The notes beneath the pieces were generated by a model, which was not told the origin of the DNA, ran no database searches, and saw only the letters and a program-made list of their open reading frames with translations. The position numbers were made by a program, and so were the translations under genes. A stretch of DNA of 64,000 nt. It comes from a bacterium. Its GTDB lineage: Bacteria; Planctomycetota; Planctomycetia; Pirellulales; Pirellulaceae. The stretch is from positions 310,001 through 374,000 of the forward strand of contig WGNR01000012.1 of the NCBI GenBank assembly GCA_016124445.1, read 5' to 3'. Shown in pieces: positions 8,749-17,822 of the stretch. Positions within the stretch are counted from its first letter, which is position 1; every line of letters starts with the position of its first letter.

Positions 8749-9489
8749 ATGAAACACCGCGAGAAAGCCCTCATCGCCCTGCCTGTCTACAACGAAGCGA
8801 AGACGATTCATTCAGTGCTCGATCAGGTAGTTGGCTATGGCCACCCGGTTTTGGTGGTCAACGACGGCTCGACCGACGAAACGCTAAGCCTGCTGGAGCA
8901 GCGCGACGACATTATCGTCGTCTCGCATGAAGCCAACTCCGGATATGGCGCGGCGCTGCTGACGGCGTTTCAATATGCCCAGGACAATGCGTTCGATATC
9001 GTGGTAACGATGGACTGCGACGGCCAGCACGAACCGCAGTTGATTCCCAAGTTCATCAAGGCCTGCCATTCGGTCGATATCGTTTCTGGTAGCCGCTATC
9101 TGAAACAGTTTGAAGGCCAGAGCGAACCGCCGGCGCAGCGACTGTTTATCAATCGTCGCGTCACGACGGAACTCAACCAGCGGCTCGGGTTTCAGCTAAC
9201 CGACGCATTCTGCGGATTCAAAGCTTATCGAGTCGAGGCGCTAAGCAAGCTCGACGTGACCGAGACCGGCTATGCGATGCCGCTGCAGTTGTGGGTCGAA
9301 GCTGCTCGGGCCGGGCTGACCATCGTGGAACTTCCCGTTCCGCTGATTTACCTGGACGAGAATCGTTCGTTCGGCGGCGCGCTGGATGACGGCAGCACGC
9401 GGCTGAATTACTATCATTTTGTGCTGGATCGCAGCATGGTCCGTAGCGGCCTTACCAAGTCGAGCGTCCAGTCGATGGCATCTTGCTGA
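8749..9489 (+). CDS. family 2 glycosyltransferase (dolichol-phosphate mannose synthase-like)
   Basis: A GT-A fold glycosyltransferase of 246 residues from the ATG at 8749; an in-frame TTG at 8737 is an alternative. Motifs: ALIALPVYNEAKTIHSVLDQV, VLVVNDGSTDETLSLL, GYGAALLTAF, VVTMDCDGQHEPQLIP (the Asp pair of the DXD region), DIVSGSRYL, and FQLTDAFCGFKAYR. This resembles polyprenyl-phosphate mannose or glucose transferases. No C-terminal membrane segment is visible, so it would be soluble or peripheral. The gene 26 bases downstream (9516) is probably co-transcribed. Confidence 0.88.
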   Translation: MKHREKALIALPVYNEAKTIHSVLDQVVGYGHPVLVVNDGSTDETLSLLEQRDDIIVVSHEANSGYGAALLTAFQYAQDNAFDIVVTMDCDGQHEPQLIPKFIKACHSVDIVSGSRYLKQFEGQSEPPAQRLFINRRVTTELNQRLGFQLTDAFCGFKAYRVEALSKLDVTETGYAMPLQLWVEAARAGLTIVELPVPLIYLDENRSFGGALDDGSTRLNYYHFVLDRSMVRSGLTKSSVQSMASC

Positions 9490-9515
9490 AACCCATCTGA
9501 AAAGCAGCAGTCTTC

Positions 9516-11123
9516 ATGGCCGGCCAGCAATCCGGAATCCGGTACCATCGCCTACGTGCGCCGCGCCGCGATGGCGAAGCTCTAGTCGAGCCAAGTCCGC
9601 TGCAGGTCGGCTCGTTGCTTCAGGCGAACCAGCAAGCCTTCGTCAATGCGGAAGAGATTTTGATCGATGGCGTACCGCTGGCCAAACTAAGGTCGCTGGC
9701 GCATTCTGAAATCGTGACGCTGGCTCGCGAGCATGCTTGCGCCTATCGCGATCTTCCTACATGGCCAAGCGGCGATCTTCCAATCGTCCTGACCGGGCAT
9801 CAGCCGGCTCTTTACCACTCAGGCGTCTGGTTTAAAAACTTCCTGGCCGATCGGCTCGCCCAGCAAGCGGGGGGCGCGGCGATCAATGTGATTATCGACA
9901 ACGATGTCGCTCCAGCTCCTTCGATAGCTGCCTTAGAGCAATCTAGCCAGGGGACTCGTCCCGCGCGCGTCGCTTACGATGAACCTGGTCCGCGGGTTGC
10001 CTGGGAGATGACCTGGGTCGAATCGATGGAAACGTTTCGCACGTTTGGCAACCGTCTCGAGAAAACGATCCACCCGCTGATCGATCGACCGGCAGTTTCT
10101 TCGTTTTGGCCGTCGGCGGTGGAAGCTGCCGCGTCGGGCTTGCCGTTAGGCCTGGCTTTCTCGGCGGCGCGCAATCGCATTGAAGGAGAGCTAGGCCTGG
10201 CACTGCTCGATGTTCCTCTGAGCCAGCTTTGCCAGACCGAATGGTTTTGTCGCGCGATGGCTTACATCCTGAAAGAGGCTCCGCGGTTTCGCGGCATCTA
10301 CAATCAGGAGGTCCAGGCCTATCGCGAGTTGCATCGAATTCGCAGCACCTCGCATCCGGTACCAGACCTGGAAAAGGAGAGCACTTGGACCGAGGTTCCG
10401 TTCTGGATCTGGACCGATAAAAACCCGATGCGGCGGCGTTTGTGGGTTTCGGCCAACTACCACCAAGTTCAACTCTCGGACCAGGCAGGCTGGGAAATGA
10501 GTCTCTCGGGCGGGTCCGATCTGATCGGTGATTTGCAAAGCGTACGATCCGACGGTGTGTACCTGCGACCGCGAGCTCTTTCGTGCACGATGATCTTGCG
10601 GCTGATCGCTTCCGATCTGTTTATTCATGGGATTGGCGGAGCGAAATACGATCAGGTCACCGACGAAATCATCCGACAGTTTTTTGGGATGACTCCGCCG
10701 CAGTTCGTAACGGCCACGGCAACCGCGCTGTTGCCGATCGAGCGGCCACAAGTCGATACGGCCGACTTGGCAGCGATCGATGGCCGACTGCGCGATGCGG
10801 TTTTCAATCCTGAGCGCGCGGTCAGCGAAGAGATGCCAAGCGATGTCGAGTGGAGCCAATTGATCCAGCGAAAACGCGAGCTGCTGAATTATGTTCCAGA
10901 ATTTCCAGAAAAACATTCGTGGCATCGACAGTTGGAAGAGGTGAACAAAGAACTCCGGGTCCACATCACCGAACCTGTTGCGCGCCTTCGAATTGAGCGC
11001 GATCAACTTGCCAGTCAACTTCGTCAGAAGCAGGTCTTGGGGTCCCGGGAATTTTCTTGGCTTTTGTTTCCAATCGAGCGATTGCGGGATTTGCTACTGG
11101 ACCTTGCTGTAGAAGCATCTTAA
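9516..11123 (+). CDS. unknown protein with weak BshC (bacillithiol cysteine ligase) resemblance
   Basis: The 535 residues contain PIVLTGHQPALYHSGVWFKN (about 88-107) and NVIIDNDVAPAPS. A long middle part follows, then a helical C-terminal stretch (EKHSWHRQLEEVNKELRVHI onward) that could form a coiled coil. The order 'TG.Q..L..G..Y/F K' near the N-terminus plus a C-terminal coiled coil recalls BshC, which joins cysteine to GlcN-malate in bacillithiol synthesis. Similarity is weak by eye, and the expected neighbours bshA and bshB are absent. I would keep it as a conserved unknown. It sits between a GT2 gene and an acetyltransferase on the same strand. Confidence 0.6.
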   Translation: MAGQQSGIRYHRLRAPRRDGEALVEPSPLQVGSLLQANQQAFVNAEEILIDGVPLAKLRSLAHSEIVTLAREHACAYRDLPTWPSGDLPIVLTGHQPALYHSGVWFKNFLADRLAQQAGGAAINVIIDNDVAPAPSIAALEQSSQGTRPARVAYDEPGPRVAWEMTWVESMETFRTFGNRLEKTIHPLIDRPAVSSFWPSAVEAAASGLPLGLAFSAARNRIEGELGLALLDVPLSQLCQTEWFCRAMAYILKEAPRFRGIYNQEVQAYRELHRIRSTSHPVPDLEKESTWTEVPFWIWTDKNPMRRRLWVSANYHQVQLSDQAGWEMSLSGGSDLIGDLQSVRSDGVYLRPRALSCTMILRLIASDLFIHGIGGAKYDQVTDEIIRQFFGMTPPQFVTATATALLPIERPQVDTADLAAIDGRLRDAVFNPERAVSEEMPSDVEWSQLIQRKRELLNYVPEFPEKHSWHRQLEEVNKELRVHITEPVARLRIERDQLASQLRQKQVLGSREFSWLLFPIERLRDLLLDLAVEAS

Positions 11124-11182
11124 TCTAAGGGGAGAGTTCATTTCGCAAAGGGATTTGTCTTTACTGAACGGAGTCGACTGGA

Positions 11183-12553
11183 ATGCGTCGTGTCGTTGCT
11201 TCGACCTATTCGTCCTCGATTCATCCGCCCCTCAGGTCTGCCTCTCCAGCAAGCCTGTCGCTTCAAGATGCGGCCCCGTATCGATTGACCGCCAGTCAGG
11301 AAGGTGATCAGTTCGCAATCCTGCAGCTAATGAAACATTGCTTGTACTCGTACGACGAGAACGAGTTTCATTCGCAACAGGAACGCCCCGATTACGAACC
11401 GCGCGAGCGATTGACGTTCCGCTTGGGGAACCAGATCATCGGGCACATCCGCTGTGTTCCGCAGCAAGTCTGGCTGCATGGGTCGCTGTCTGCCTATTTG
11501 CAGGCCAGCGAGTTCCTTCTAGCCCCAGAGCATGTCGACATCGCCAACGTCGATGCTTTCTTTCAATGCCTGGATCGCACATTCCACCATTACCCAGGCG
11601 CGTTCATGATGCACCGCACCAGCGCGGCCATGGCTCAGCGTTTGGCGCGTTTCGGATGGGTACCACTTTCCAATCGATTCCGCAGCAAGGCAGCCACCGA
11701 ACCATTCCTCGCATTGGTCCGGGGTCAGGCAATCAACAACCGCACCGACGAACTCTCCGCCAAGAAGCCTGGCATCTGGATTCGACTGATGCGTCAGGTC
11801 GAAGCGGAGGCATTGGTTTCGTTGTACGAGAATTCGTTCCAGTCGAACCAGATTGGCACGCCCCGTTCGGCAAGCATGTGGGATTGGCTGCTGCGTCGCA
11901 AAGCGTTCGACGCGCTGTACGTGGCGATCCACGGCGGCAACAAGCTCGCGCTCGAAGACGCCATCGATCGAATCGCCGGCTACGCGGTGGTGAAAGACAA
12001 TCAGATTCTGGAAGTCGTCACCCAGCCGCACGAGGCTTCCGTCAAGATTCCCTTGATCAATCGGATCTGTAGCGACTTGTACGAGGCTGACTTCCGCGAG
12101 TTCTGCCTGGAAGCTCCGGCCGTCGATCCATTGCACCAGGTATTGCATGACGCCCCATCGGCTCAGAACACGCTCGCGGGCGAAGAGCTCCTGGTTCGCA
12201 TGCCCGATCCAATTCAGCAGCTGGCCGAGTTCAGCACGCTGCTTCATCAACGAGCCAAATCGCGCGGCATCGATCTTCCGCTCGACTTGGGACTGTTGAT
12301 CGATGGAGAGAAATACTGCATCCATCTCGGAAAGCGCAAAGGAACGCTGACCGATGGCCGTCTCGGGCGAAGTTACCTGGAACTGACCAATGCCCAAGTG
12401 GTCCGGATGGTGCTGGGCGATTTGCCGATCGACGAGCTGATCGAAAGCGGCGAAGTGGTCGCATCGACCCAGGTTGCCCATCAGGCGGCATCGCAACTTC
12501 TCGACTATTGCCCTCCTTGGTTTCCGGCCGTCGACGATCTCTCAATGCAGTAG
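11183..12553 (+). CDS. Eis-like GNAT acetyltransferase with C-terminal SCP2-like part
   Basis: The 456-residue protein has three parts. Residues about 35-165 look like one GNAT-type domain (YRLTASQEGDQFAILQLMKH, then LGNQIIGHIRCVP). Residues about 195-310 look like a second (MRQVEAEALVSLYENSFQ, IAGYAVVKDNQILEV). The C-terminal 110 residues carry SCP2-like strands and end in CPPWFPAVDDLSMQ. This order resembles the Eis family of acetyltransferases, in which the C-terminal carboxylate reaches the active site. The substrate is unknown. The ATG at 11183 follows a weak GGAG. Confidence 0.65.
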   Translation: MRRVVASTYSSSIHPPLRSASPASLSLQDAAPYRLTASQEGDQFAILQLMKHCLYSYDENEFHSQQERPDYEPRERLTFRLGNQIIGHIRCVPQQVWLHGSLSAYLQASEFLLAPEHVDIANVDAFFQCLDRTFHHYPGAFMMHRTSAAMAQRLARFGWVPLSNRFRSKAATEPFLALVRGQAINNRTDELSAKKPGIWIRLMRQVEAEALVSLYENSFQSNQIGTPRSASMWDWLLRRKAFDALYVAIHGGNKLALEDAIDRIAGYAVVKDNQILEVVTQPHEASVKIPLINRICSDLYEADFREFCLEAPAVDPLHQVLHDAPSAQNTLAGEELLVRMPDPIQQLAEFSTLLHQRAKSRGIDLPLDLGLLIDGEKYCIHLGKRKGTLTDGRLGRSYLELTNAQVVRMVLGDLPIDELIESGEVVASTQVAHQAASQLLDYCPPWFPAVDDLSMQ

Positions 12554-12654
12554 TGCATATCCACGGGAAATCGCCTTCCTATTGGCCTCCCAGCGGCTCT
12601 ACGCCGGGGACATGGCAAACCGATCGGTTTGAGGTATCATTAAGGGCTCGATTT

Positions 12655-12681
12655 GCCTGACTGGACGCAATCCAGTCAGGC
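12655..12681 (+). terminator. stem-loop between the acetyltransferase gene and rpiB
   Basis: A perfect 11-bp stem (GCCTGACTGGA / TCCAGTCAGGC) with a five-base loop CGCAA. It lies 101 bases after the upstream stop and 53 bases before rpiB. Only a weak T-rich stretch follows (CTGTTTGCG), so it may be a terminator or a leader hairpin of rpiB. Confidence 0.45.
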
Positions 12682-12734
12682 CTGTTTGCGTCTGAATTCG
12701 CCCAAGAAGCCGTTTTCTCTGTTTGCCTGCTTCC

Positions 12735-13175
12735 ATGAAGATTGCCATCGCCTCGGACCACGCCGGTTACCAATACAAGTGCATGATCATTGACCACTTG
12801 GAGTCAATTGGACACGAGGTGGTCGATTTCGGGACCGATTCGGCGGAATCGTGTGATTACCCTGATTTCATCATTCCGGCCGCCAAAGCAGTTGCCTCGG
12901 GCCAATGCGAGCGAGGCATCGTCCTGGGAGGCTCCGGCAATGGCGAGGCAATCGCCGCCAATCGAATCCATGGCGTACGCTGTGCGTTGACCTGGAACTG
13001 CGAAACGGCCGAACTTGGCCGACGACATAACAAGGCCAACGTCATCTCGATCGGCGAGCGGCTGACGCCCGAAGGGGATGTCCTCAAGATTGTCGATACC
13101 TGGCTGGCAACCGAGTTCGACGGCGGACGCCACCAAAGACGGATCGAGAAAATCGAAACGCTTTCGCAAGACTAA
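12735..13175 (+). CDS. rpiB: ribose-5-phosphate isomerase B
   Basis: A 146-residue RpiB/LacAB-family isomerase converting ribose 5-phosphate and ribulose 5-phosphate in the non-oxidative pentose phosphate pathway. Start chosen at the ATG of MKIAIASDHAGYQYK, four codons inside a TTG-initiated frame. The phosphate-loop segment is GGSGNGEAIAANRIHGVRCAL, followed by ELGRRHNKANVISIGERL. The catalytic Cys found in the E. coli type is absent. The GSGNGE form is that of the mycobacterial type, in which a Glu acts as the base. No other pentose phosphate genes are adjacent. Confidence 0.92.
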   Translation: MKIAIASDHAGYQYKCMIIDHLESIGHEVVDFGTDSAESCDYPDFIIPAAKAVASGQCERGIVLGGSGNGEAIAANRIHGVRCALTWNCETAELGRRHNKANVISIGERLTPEGDVLKIVDTWLATEFDGGRHQRRIEKIETLSQD

Positions 13176-13200
13176 ATAGAAAATGCCAGCCGCCAGGTGG

Positions 13201-13461
13201 CTAGGCATTATCGGTCGCGCGAATATGCCCTAAGATCTGACCAGCCAGGACGATTTCGTCTTCTTCGGTGCTCTGTTGGCACAAGACACCCGTCGCGGGC
13301 GAAACGATGTCGAAGGTTACCTCTCCGGCCAACACTTCCAACACGCGATCTCCTTCGCGTACGAACGATCCTCGGGGCACGAGCCACAAGCTGGTTCGCA
13401 GCAGAATGTCGGCCAGTCCAAGATCTGGCAAGATCAGCGGGTGTAACTCTTCTTGCAGCAT
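13201..13461 (-). CDS. biotin/lipoyl-attachment-like domain protein lacking the modified lysine
   Basis: From the ATG at 13461 this is an 86-residue stand-alone domain: LPDLGLADILLRTSLWLVPRGS, EGDRVLEVLAGEVTFDIVSP, ATGVL, and EIVLAGQILGHI. This is the flattened beta-barrel pattern of lipoyl/biotinyl domains. At the hairpin where ETDKA normally carries the lysine, the sequence reads LAGEV, so the acceptor lysine is replaced. The frame stays open to a GTG at 13695, and a 164-residue form is possible. It is convergent with rpiB, 25 bases apart. Confidence 0.68.
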   Translation of the reverse strand: MLQEELHPLILPDLGLADILLRTSLWLVPRGSFVREGDRVLEVLAGEVTFDIVSPATGVLCQQSTEEDEIVLAGQILGHIRATDNA

Positions 13462-13791
13462 TGATTTATCGTTTCTGGCATCCGGCGGATCGAATAATGT
13501 CCAAACTTTCTTCCGAGCTGTCTCGTCTCTCTGCTCGATTGGACAAGCCTTGTGGAAGGGAGGGAGATTAATACCGAGGAACCGGTCTCGGTTCAAGGGC
13601 GAATCATCGGCGTTGCAAGCATCGAATTCGCCACGGATTCTTTCCAAGAGTTTGCTTTGATCCAACGCAGTTTGCTGGTTTTGAACCAACTTCACGTTGT
13701 TTTCGCGTAAGAAATAGACGCGAACGCAGAATTAGTTAACGGTTCACTAGTACGCTAATTTGGCAAAAGCTTTGACGAGCAAGGGGGAGGC

Positions 13792-14316
13792 ATGGCAAAA
13801 AACATTAGATCCGGTGTACTTGCGTTGGCGGTAATTGCCGTGTTTTGCACTGTGTATCACTCGTCTCTTGGCCAAATCATCGATCTCGGAAACGATTGGC
13901 TCAGGCGACAACGCAGTGATTTTTGTCATCCTGGTTATCAGCTACATTCCGAGTACTGCCTGACGAGTGATATTGGTCAACGTTTAAATGTCTACGTGTT
14001 TGAGTCCTCCTTCACGACCCGAGATACCTTAACCGGCGAAATCCATCGGTTTATCCAAATCATGGCTGAGGACGAAAACGGCTCTGAGTTACACCGCATC
14101 TGCATCGATACGACTGATAGCCTGATGAGCACAACGGCCTTCCCAGCGGAAGGTCATAAACGTCTGGAACTTGCATTTCAAACGGACGAACTCAAAGGTG
14201 GAATCTATTGCAAGCACTGGAGAATCGCCCGGCGGAAAATCGTACCGGCCGACCTCAACGTCAGGGAGACCGCAGAGAATCTCCCACCATTTCTTCCAAA
14301 CGCTTGCTGCATTTGA
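13792..14316 (+). CDS. exported or membrane-anchored protein of unknown function
   Basis: The 174 residues start with a basic tip and a hydrophobic segment (MAKNIRSGVLALAVIAVFCTVYHSS), which is a signal peptide or membrane anchor. The rest has five or more cysteines (DFCHPGY, SEYCLTSD, HRICIDT, GGIYCKHW, NACCI), suggesting an extracytoplasmic disulfide-bonded fold. I recognise no family. ATG at 13792 follows GGGGGAGG at close spacing, a strong Shine-Dalgarno. A stem-loop followed by a T-rich tract ends the gene at 14325-14344. Confidence 0.6.
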   Translation: MAKNIRSGVLALAVIAVFCTVYHSSLGQIIDLGNDWLRRQRSDFCHPGYQLHSEYCLTSDIGQRLNVYVFESSFTTRDTLTGEIHRFIQIMAEDENGSELHRICIDTTDSLMSTTAFPAEGHKRLELAFQTDELKGGIYCKHWRIARRKIVPADLNVRETAENLPPFLPNACCI

Positions 14317-14324
14317 AGCCCTTT

Positions 14325-14344
14325 TCTACTGTTTACACAGTAGA
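14325..14344 (+). terminator. intrinsic terminator after the 13792 gene
   Basis: An 8-bp perfect stem TCTACTGT / ACAGTAGA with loop TTAC, followed by the T-rich TTCTTCTTTCC. It lies nine bases after the stop codon. Confidence 0.5.
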
Positions 14345-14460
14345 TTCTTCTTTCCTAGGTCGCCGATTCTTTTGGCGTGCCAAGATCGTTGCGTCTACAG
14401 CCTGCCAGCTACTTATCTGGACTTCTATTCAACGAGGCAGGGGCGAACAGAGAGAGCACT

Positions 14461-16686
14461 ATGAAAAAGCGCAACAAGCTGCAGCGAGTCCGCCACGGAT
14501 CGCAAATTCAAGGAGAGCAGCTCGAACAGCGGCAATTGCTTGCTAGCGACTTGTCGGTCGTCTACGACGCCGTGCTGGACGAGTATCGCACCATCGATGG
14601 AACCGGCAACAACCTGATCGATCCGTCGCTCGGCAGCACCGACGAAACATTCGTACGGTATGTCGACGCGGAGTACACCGACGGCATTTCCGAGCCGGCC
14701 GGCGAAGATCGGGCCAGTGCCCGTGAAGTGAGTAATAACGTGATGACTCAGGACGAATCGGTAGTCAACGATCGGTTTTTGACCGACTTTGTCTGGACTT
14801 GGGGCCAGTTTATCGATCACGACATCACACTCACCAACACCGATCCGACCGAGTCGCTCCCGATCGACGTACCAACCGGCGATCCCTACTTTGATCCCAA
14901 TGGTACCGGCACCGAGACAATCGATTTCAGCCGCAGCGAGTACGATCCATCGACCGGCACGTCGGTCGACAATCCGCGCGAGCAGGTCAATTCGATCACC
15001 ACGTTTCTTGACGGTTCCAACGTCTATGGCTCCGATGAAGTTCGAGCTGCGGCCCTCCGAACCTTTGAAGGCGGCCATCTCAAAACGAGCGACGGCAACC
15101 TGTTGCCTTTTAACGAAGAAGGACTCGACAACGCCGGTGGAACCAGTTCCAGTTTGTTTCTGGCCGGCGACGTGCGTGCCAATGAACAGGTCGGTTTGAC
15201 CGCGATGCACACGTTGTTCGTTCGCGAACACAACCGGCTGGCCGACGAGATTGCCGCGGCCAACCCGGATCTTTCGGACGAACAGATCTATCAACAGGCC
15301 CGGGCAATTGTGATCGCCGAGATTCAATCGATCACATACAACGAATTCCTGCCGGCACTGCTGGGCCCCGATGCCATCAGTGCCTATCAGGGATACGATC
15401 CGACCGTCGATCCGAGTATCTCCAACGAATTCGCCACGGCTGCCTACCGTTTCGGACACAGCATGCTTTCGAGCGAGATCCTGCGCGTTAACAACGATGA
15501 AACGACGGCCGCCGAAGGGAATCTTTCGCTGCGCGACATGTTCTTCAATCCGCAGGAAATTATCGATTACGGAATCGATTCCTTGCTGAAAGGACTCGCA
15601 TCGCAGGATGCCCAGGAAATCGATCCGCTGATGGTCGATGACGTCCGCAACTTCCTGTTCGGACCTCCAGGATCAGGTGGTTTCGATCTTGCCTCACTGA
15701 ATATCCAGCGCGGGCGAGACCACGGCCTGGCCGATTACAACACGACCCGCGTTGCCTATGGCCTGGCACCGGTCACCTCGTTTGACCAGATCTCGTCCAA
15801 CCCAGACATCGTCGCCGCATTGCAAGCAACCTACGATTCGGTTGACAATATCGACCTCTGGGTTGGTGGACTGGCCGAAGACCATGTCAACGGCAGCAGC
15901 GTTGGAGAGTTGTTCCAGACAATCATCGCGGATCAGTTCACTCGTCTGCGCGATGGCGACCGACTCTGGTACGAGAACATCTTCTCAGGAGATCAGCTGC
16001 AAGCAATCGAGCAGACTCGGCTCAGCGATGTGATCCTTCGCAACACCGATATCACCTCGATCCAGCAAGATGTCTTCTTCGACGCATCGGTATGGACCCA
16101 CAACGCTGCAGCGAGTCCTTCGCAAGTTACCTGGGTCACTGGCGATGGCGAAGATGTCACCATTCGCGAGACCGACCGACAAGGGACGACCAGCGAAACC
16201 AAGCTGACCTCAGACGTCAGCCAGGTTCAAGTCACCGGCGCTGATCTTCAGCCCGATGTGTTTGTGCTGGATCTCGATAAACTGCAATCGCCCCTCGATG
16301 GCGGTTTCGTCGTGGCTGGCCAGGAAGGGCGGGGGGATGTGCTGGTCTTGGTTTCCGGCAATCCGACCGATTCGTTCGTGATCAGCGATACGTCGGTGCA
16401 GTGGAATAGCCAGTTGATTGCCATCAGTGGAATCGAACGGGTCGTGATCCTCTCGTCCGATCCGGGCGATACGGTCCAGATCGAAGCAGGCTCCCGGATT
16501 CGCGTCGATATGCTGACCGAGGAAGTCCCGCCGACCGATCGCGAGTTGCTTGATCTGATCAATCCGCAGCGAGATCGCCATGATGGCCCGCGTCGCGGGG
16601 ACAATCCACCACCACCGCCTCGCCCGAGAGATGGTAGTCGCGACTTCCAACAAGCGGTCGACCAAATCTTCGCTGGCCAGGCCTGA
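14461..16686 (+). CDS. secreted animal-type heme peroxidase
   Basis: This 741-residue protein starts at the ATG preceded by GAGAGAG. Residues 20-28 read QLEQRQLLA, close to the planctomycete N-terminal LEPR-XLL export motif. The peroxidase (peroxidasin/cyclooxygenase superfamily) domain covers about 40-560. It contains WGQFIDHDITLT with distal His120 and heme-linking Asp119, AMHTLFVREHNRLADEI, AAYRFGHSML with proximal His333, and NIQRGRDHGLADYN. A C-terminal domain of about 150 residues ends in a proline-rich tail (NPPPPPRPRDGS). It probably makes hypohalous acids or crosslinks outside the cytoplasm. An in-frame upstream ATG at 14377 is unlikely. Confidence 0.88.
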   Translation: MKKRNKLQRVRHGSQIQGEQLEQRQLLASDLSVVYDAVLDEYRTIDGTGNNLIDPSLGSTDETFVRYVDAEYTDGISEPAGEDRASAREVSNNVMTQDESVVNDRFLTDFVWTWGQFIDHDITLTNTDPTESLPIDVPTGDPYFDPNGTGTETIDFSRSEYDPSTGTSVDNPREQVNSITTFLDGSNVYGSDEVRAAALRTFEGGHLKTSDGNLLPFNEEGLDNAGGTSSSLFLAGDVRANEQVGLTAMHTLFVREHNRLADEIAAANPDLSDEQIYQQARAIVIAEIQSITYNEFLPALLGPDAISAYQGYDPTVDPSISNEFATAAYRFGHSMLSSEILRVNNDETTAAEGNLSLRDMFFNPQEIIDYGIDSLLKGLASQDAQEIDPLMVDDVRNFLFGPPGSGGFDLASLNIQRGRDHGLADYNTTRVAYGLAPVTSFDQISSNPDIVAALQATYDSVDNIDLWVGGLAEDHVNGSSVGELFQTIIADQFTRLRDGDRLWYENIFSGDQLQAIEQTRLSDVILRNTDITSIQQDVFFDASVWTHNAAASPSQVTWVTGDGEDVTIRETDRQGTTSETKLTSDVSQVQVTGADLQPDVFVLDLDKLQSPLDGGFVVAGQEGRGDVLVLVSGNPTDSFVISDTSVQWNSQLIAISGIERVVILSSDPGDTVQIEAGSRIRVDMLTEEVPPTDRELLDLINPQRDRHDGPRRGDNPPPPPRPRDGSRDFQQAVDQIFAGQA

Positions 16687-16705
16687 TCGACCCGGGTTTT
16701 CCCAT

Positions 16706-16739
16706 GTTGCGGCAGGTCAACATGTTGCCCTGCCGCAAC
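16706..16739 (+). terminator. intrinsic terminator after the peroxidase gene
   Basis: An 11-bp perfect stem GTTGCGGCAGG / CCTGCCGCAAC (16706-16716, 16729-16739) followed by CTCTTTTA. It lies 20 bases after the peroxidase stop. Confidence 0.65.
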
Positions 16740-16842
16740 CTCTTTTACCTCGTAGGCCCTCGAACAGGGAGCAAGGTCAAAAACCTCGTAAACCAATGAA
16801 AAACATGCACTTACAAAGAAACCCGCCTTAATTGCACGACTC

Positions 16843-16858
16843 TGGCACCCTCTTTGCA
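16843..16858 (+). promoter_or_regulatory. sigma-54 (RpoN) promoter
   Basis: TGGCACCCTCTTTGCA has GG and GC separated by exactly ten bases, and matches the -24/-12 consensus TGGCAC-N5-TTGCA at all eleven fixed positions. It lies downstream of the peroxidase terminator, with a predicted start near 16868, about 83 bases before the ATG at 16951. The match and spacing are seen in the sequence; use by RpoN is inferred. Confidence 0.6.
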
Positions 16859-16950
16859 AATGGATCAAGTGCCCGATCACGGGTCAGGTCTCGCACACTG
16901 GCAGACCTGGATAAACCGCCATCCTTCGCCAGCCAGAAACGTTCTCGTCT

Positions 16951-17814
16951 ATGCACGCCCGCGATCATGTCCAACTTGCTGCTTATCTTGCGATTCATGC
17001 TCCCAGCTTTCTACGAGGGCATGTCACCTACAGCCCTTCTGCGCTTGAGCAGTACTGGACGGCATCGAAATGTCGCTTGGATCGTTGGGGAATTCGCCTG
17101 AAGACGCATTCGCAATTGATCGAGACGGGCAACGCCAACGACCTACCTCGATTCTGGAATGCCACGCGTCCGGTGATCGAGGAAATCCTGGTCAGCGATA
17201 TTCTGACGCGCGTCTGGATTTCGATTTGTGTCGCGCACGATCGTATTCAAATGAAGAGCGTCGCCGAGCCGGTTGCCCGGAGCGTGTTCTTGGGTCACAT
17301 GGAAGCGAGGAATCGAGCGCTCAATCTGCTGCTGCATGGACGCGGCCTGGAAGCGACCATGATGGTCCCTCTGAATCGACTTCGCCGCCGATGCGAACGT
17401 TGGACCGACATGCTGCTGGGGCACATCGCGGCGCACACCGATGTCAACAGTTTTGGTTACGACCAGGAACGCGTTTCGGAATTCGGCAGCGATATCCGCC
17501 AGGACCGCAGTGCCTCGACCCGTGAGGCCTCTTGGACGCTGATGCTGGAATCGGCGATCGAAGCCTTCAGCACGCAACTGGTCAACGAGCCCGCCAACGC
17601 CGACATGAATCGCGACATCGCCTCGGCGGTCATGTCAAGCTTCGGTCCCGATTGGTTCGAACACAATTCGTTGATCAATCCCTTGTGGGAATCGCGAATC
17701 ATGCACCTGGCCGACGACGCTGAGCAATTGGTCGAACAGTTGCTAACGACCGCGGAACCAGTTCTTCAAAAGAAACAGATGCCCCTGCCACGCTGGAGTT
17801 TCCCACGGGCCTGA
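16951..17814 (+). CDS. unknown helical protein under a sigma-54-type promoter
   Basis: The 287 residues are mostly helical and soluble, with no signal peptide. Segments include VIEEILVSDILTRVWISICVAHD, HMEARNRALNLLLHGRG, LNRLRRRCERWTDMLLGHIA and DDAEQLVEQLLTTAEPVLQKK. I recognise no family; it looks like a conserved planctomycete unknown. It stands alone: its upstream neighbour ends in a terminator and its downstream neighbour is convergent. Its likely promoter is the sigma-54 element at 16843-16858, so expression may depend on an RpoN activator. Confidence 0.65.
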   Translation: MHARDHVQLAAYLAIHAPSFLRGHVTYSPSALEQYWTASKCRLDRWGIRLKTHSQLIETGNANDLPRFWNATRPVIEEILVSDILTRVWISICVAHDRIQMKSVAEPVARSVFLGHMEARNRALNLLLHGRGLEATMMVPLNRLRRRCERWTDMLLGHIAAHTDVNSFGYDQERVSEFGSDIRQDRSASTREASWTLMLESAIEAFSTQLVNEPANADMNRDIASAVMSSFGPDWFEHNSLINPLWESRIMHLADDAEQLVEQLLTTAEPVLQKKQMPLPRWSFPRA

Positions 17815-17822
17815 CAGGGTTT

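Noticed and set aside
10191..11018. A 275-codon minus-strand frame opposite the BshC-like gene
   Set aside because: Shadow of the plus-strand gene with no motif, signal or start site.
14425..15459. A 344-codon minus-strand frame opposite the peroxidase
   Set aside because: The plus strand encodes clear heme-peroxidase motifs over the same bases.
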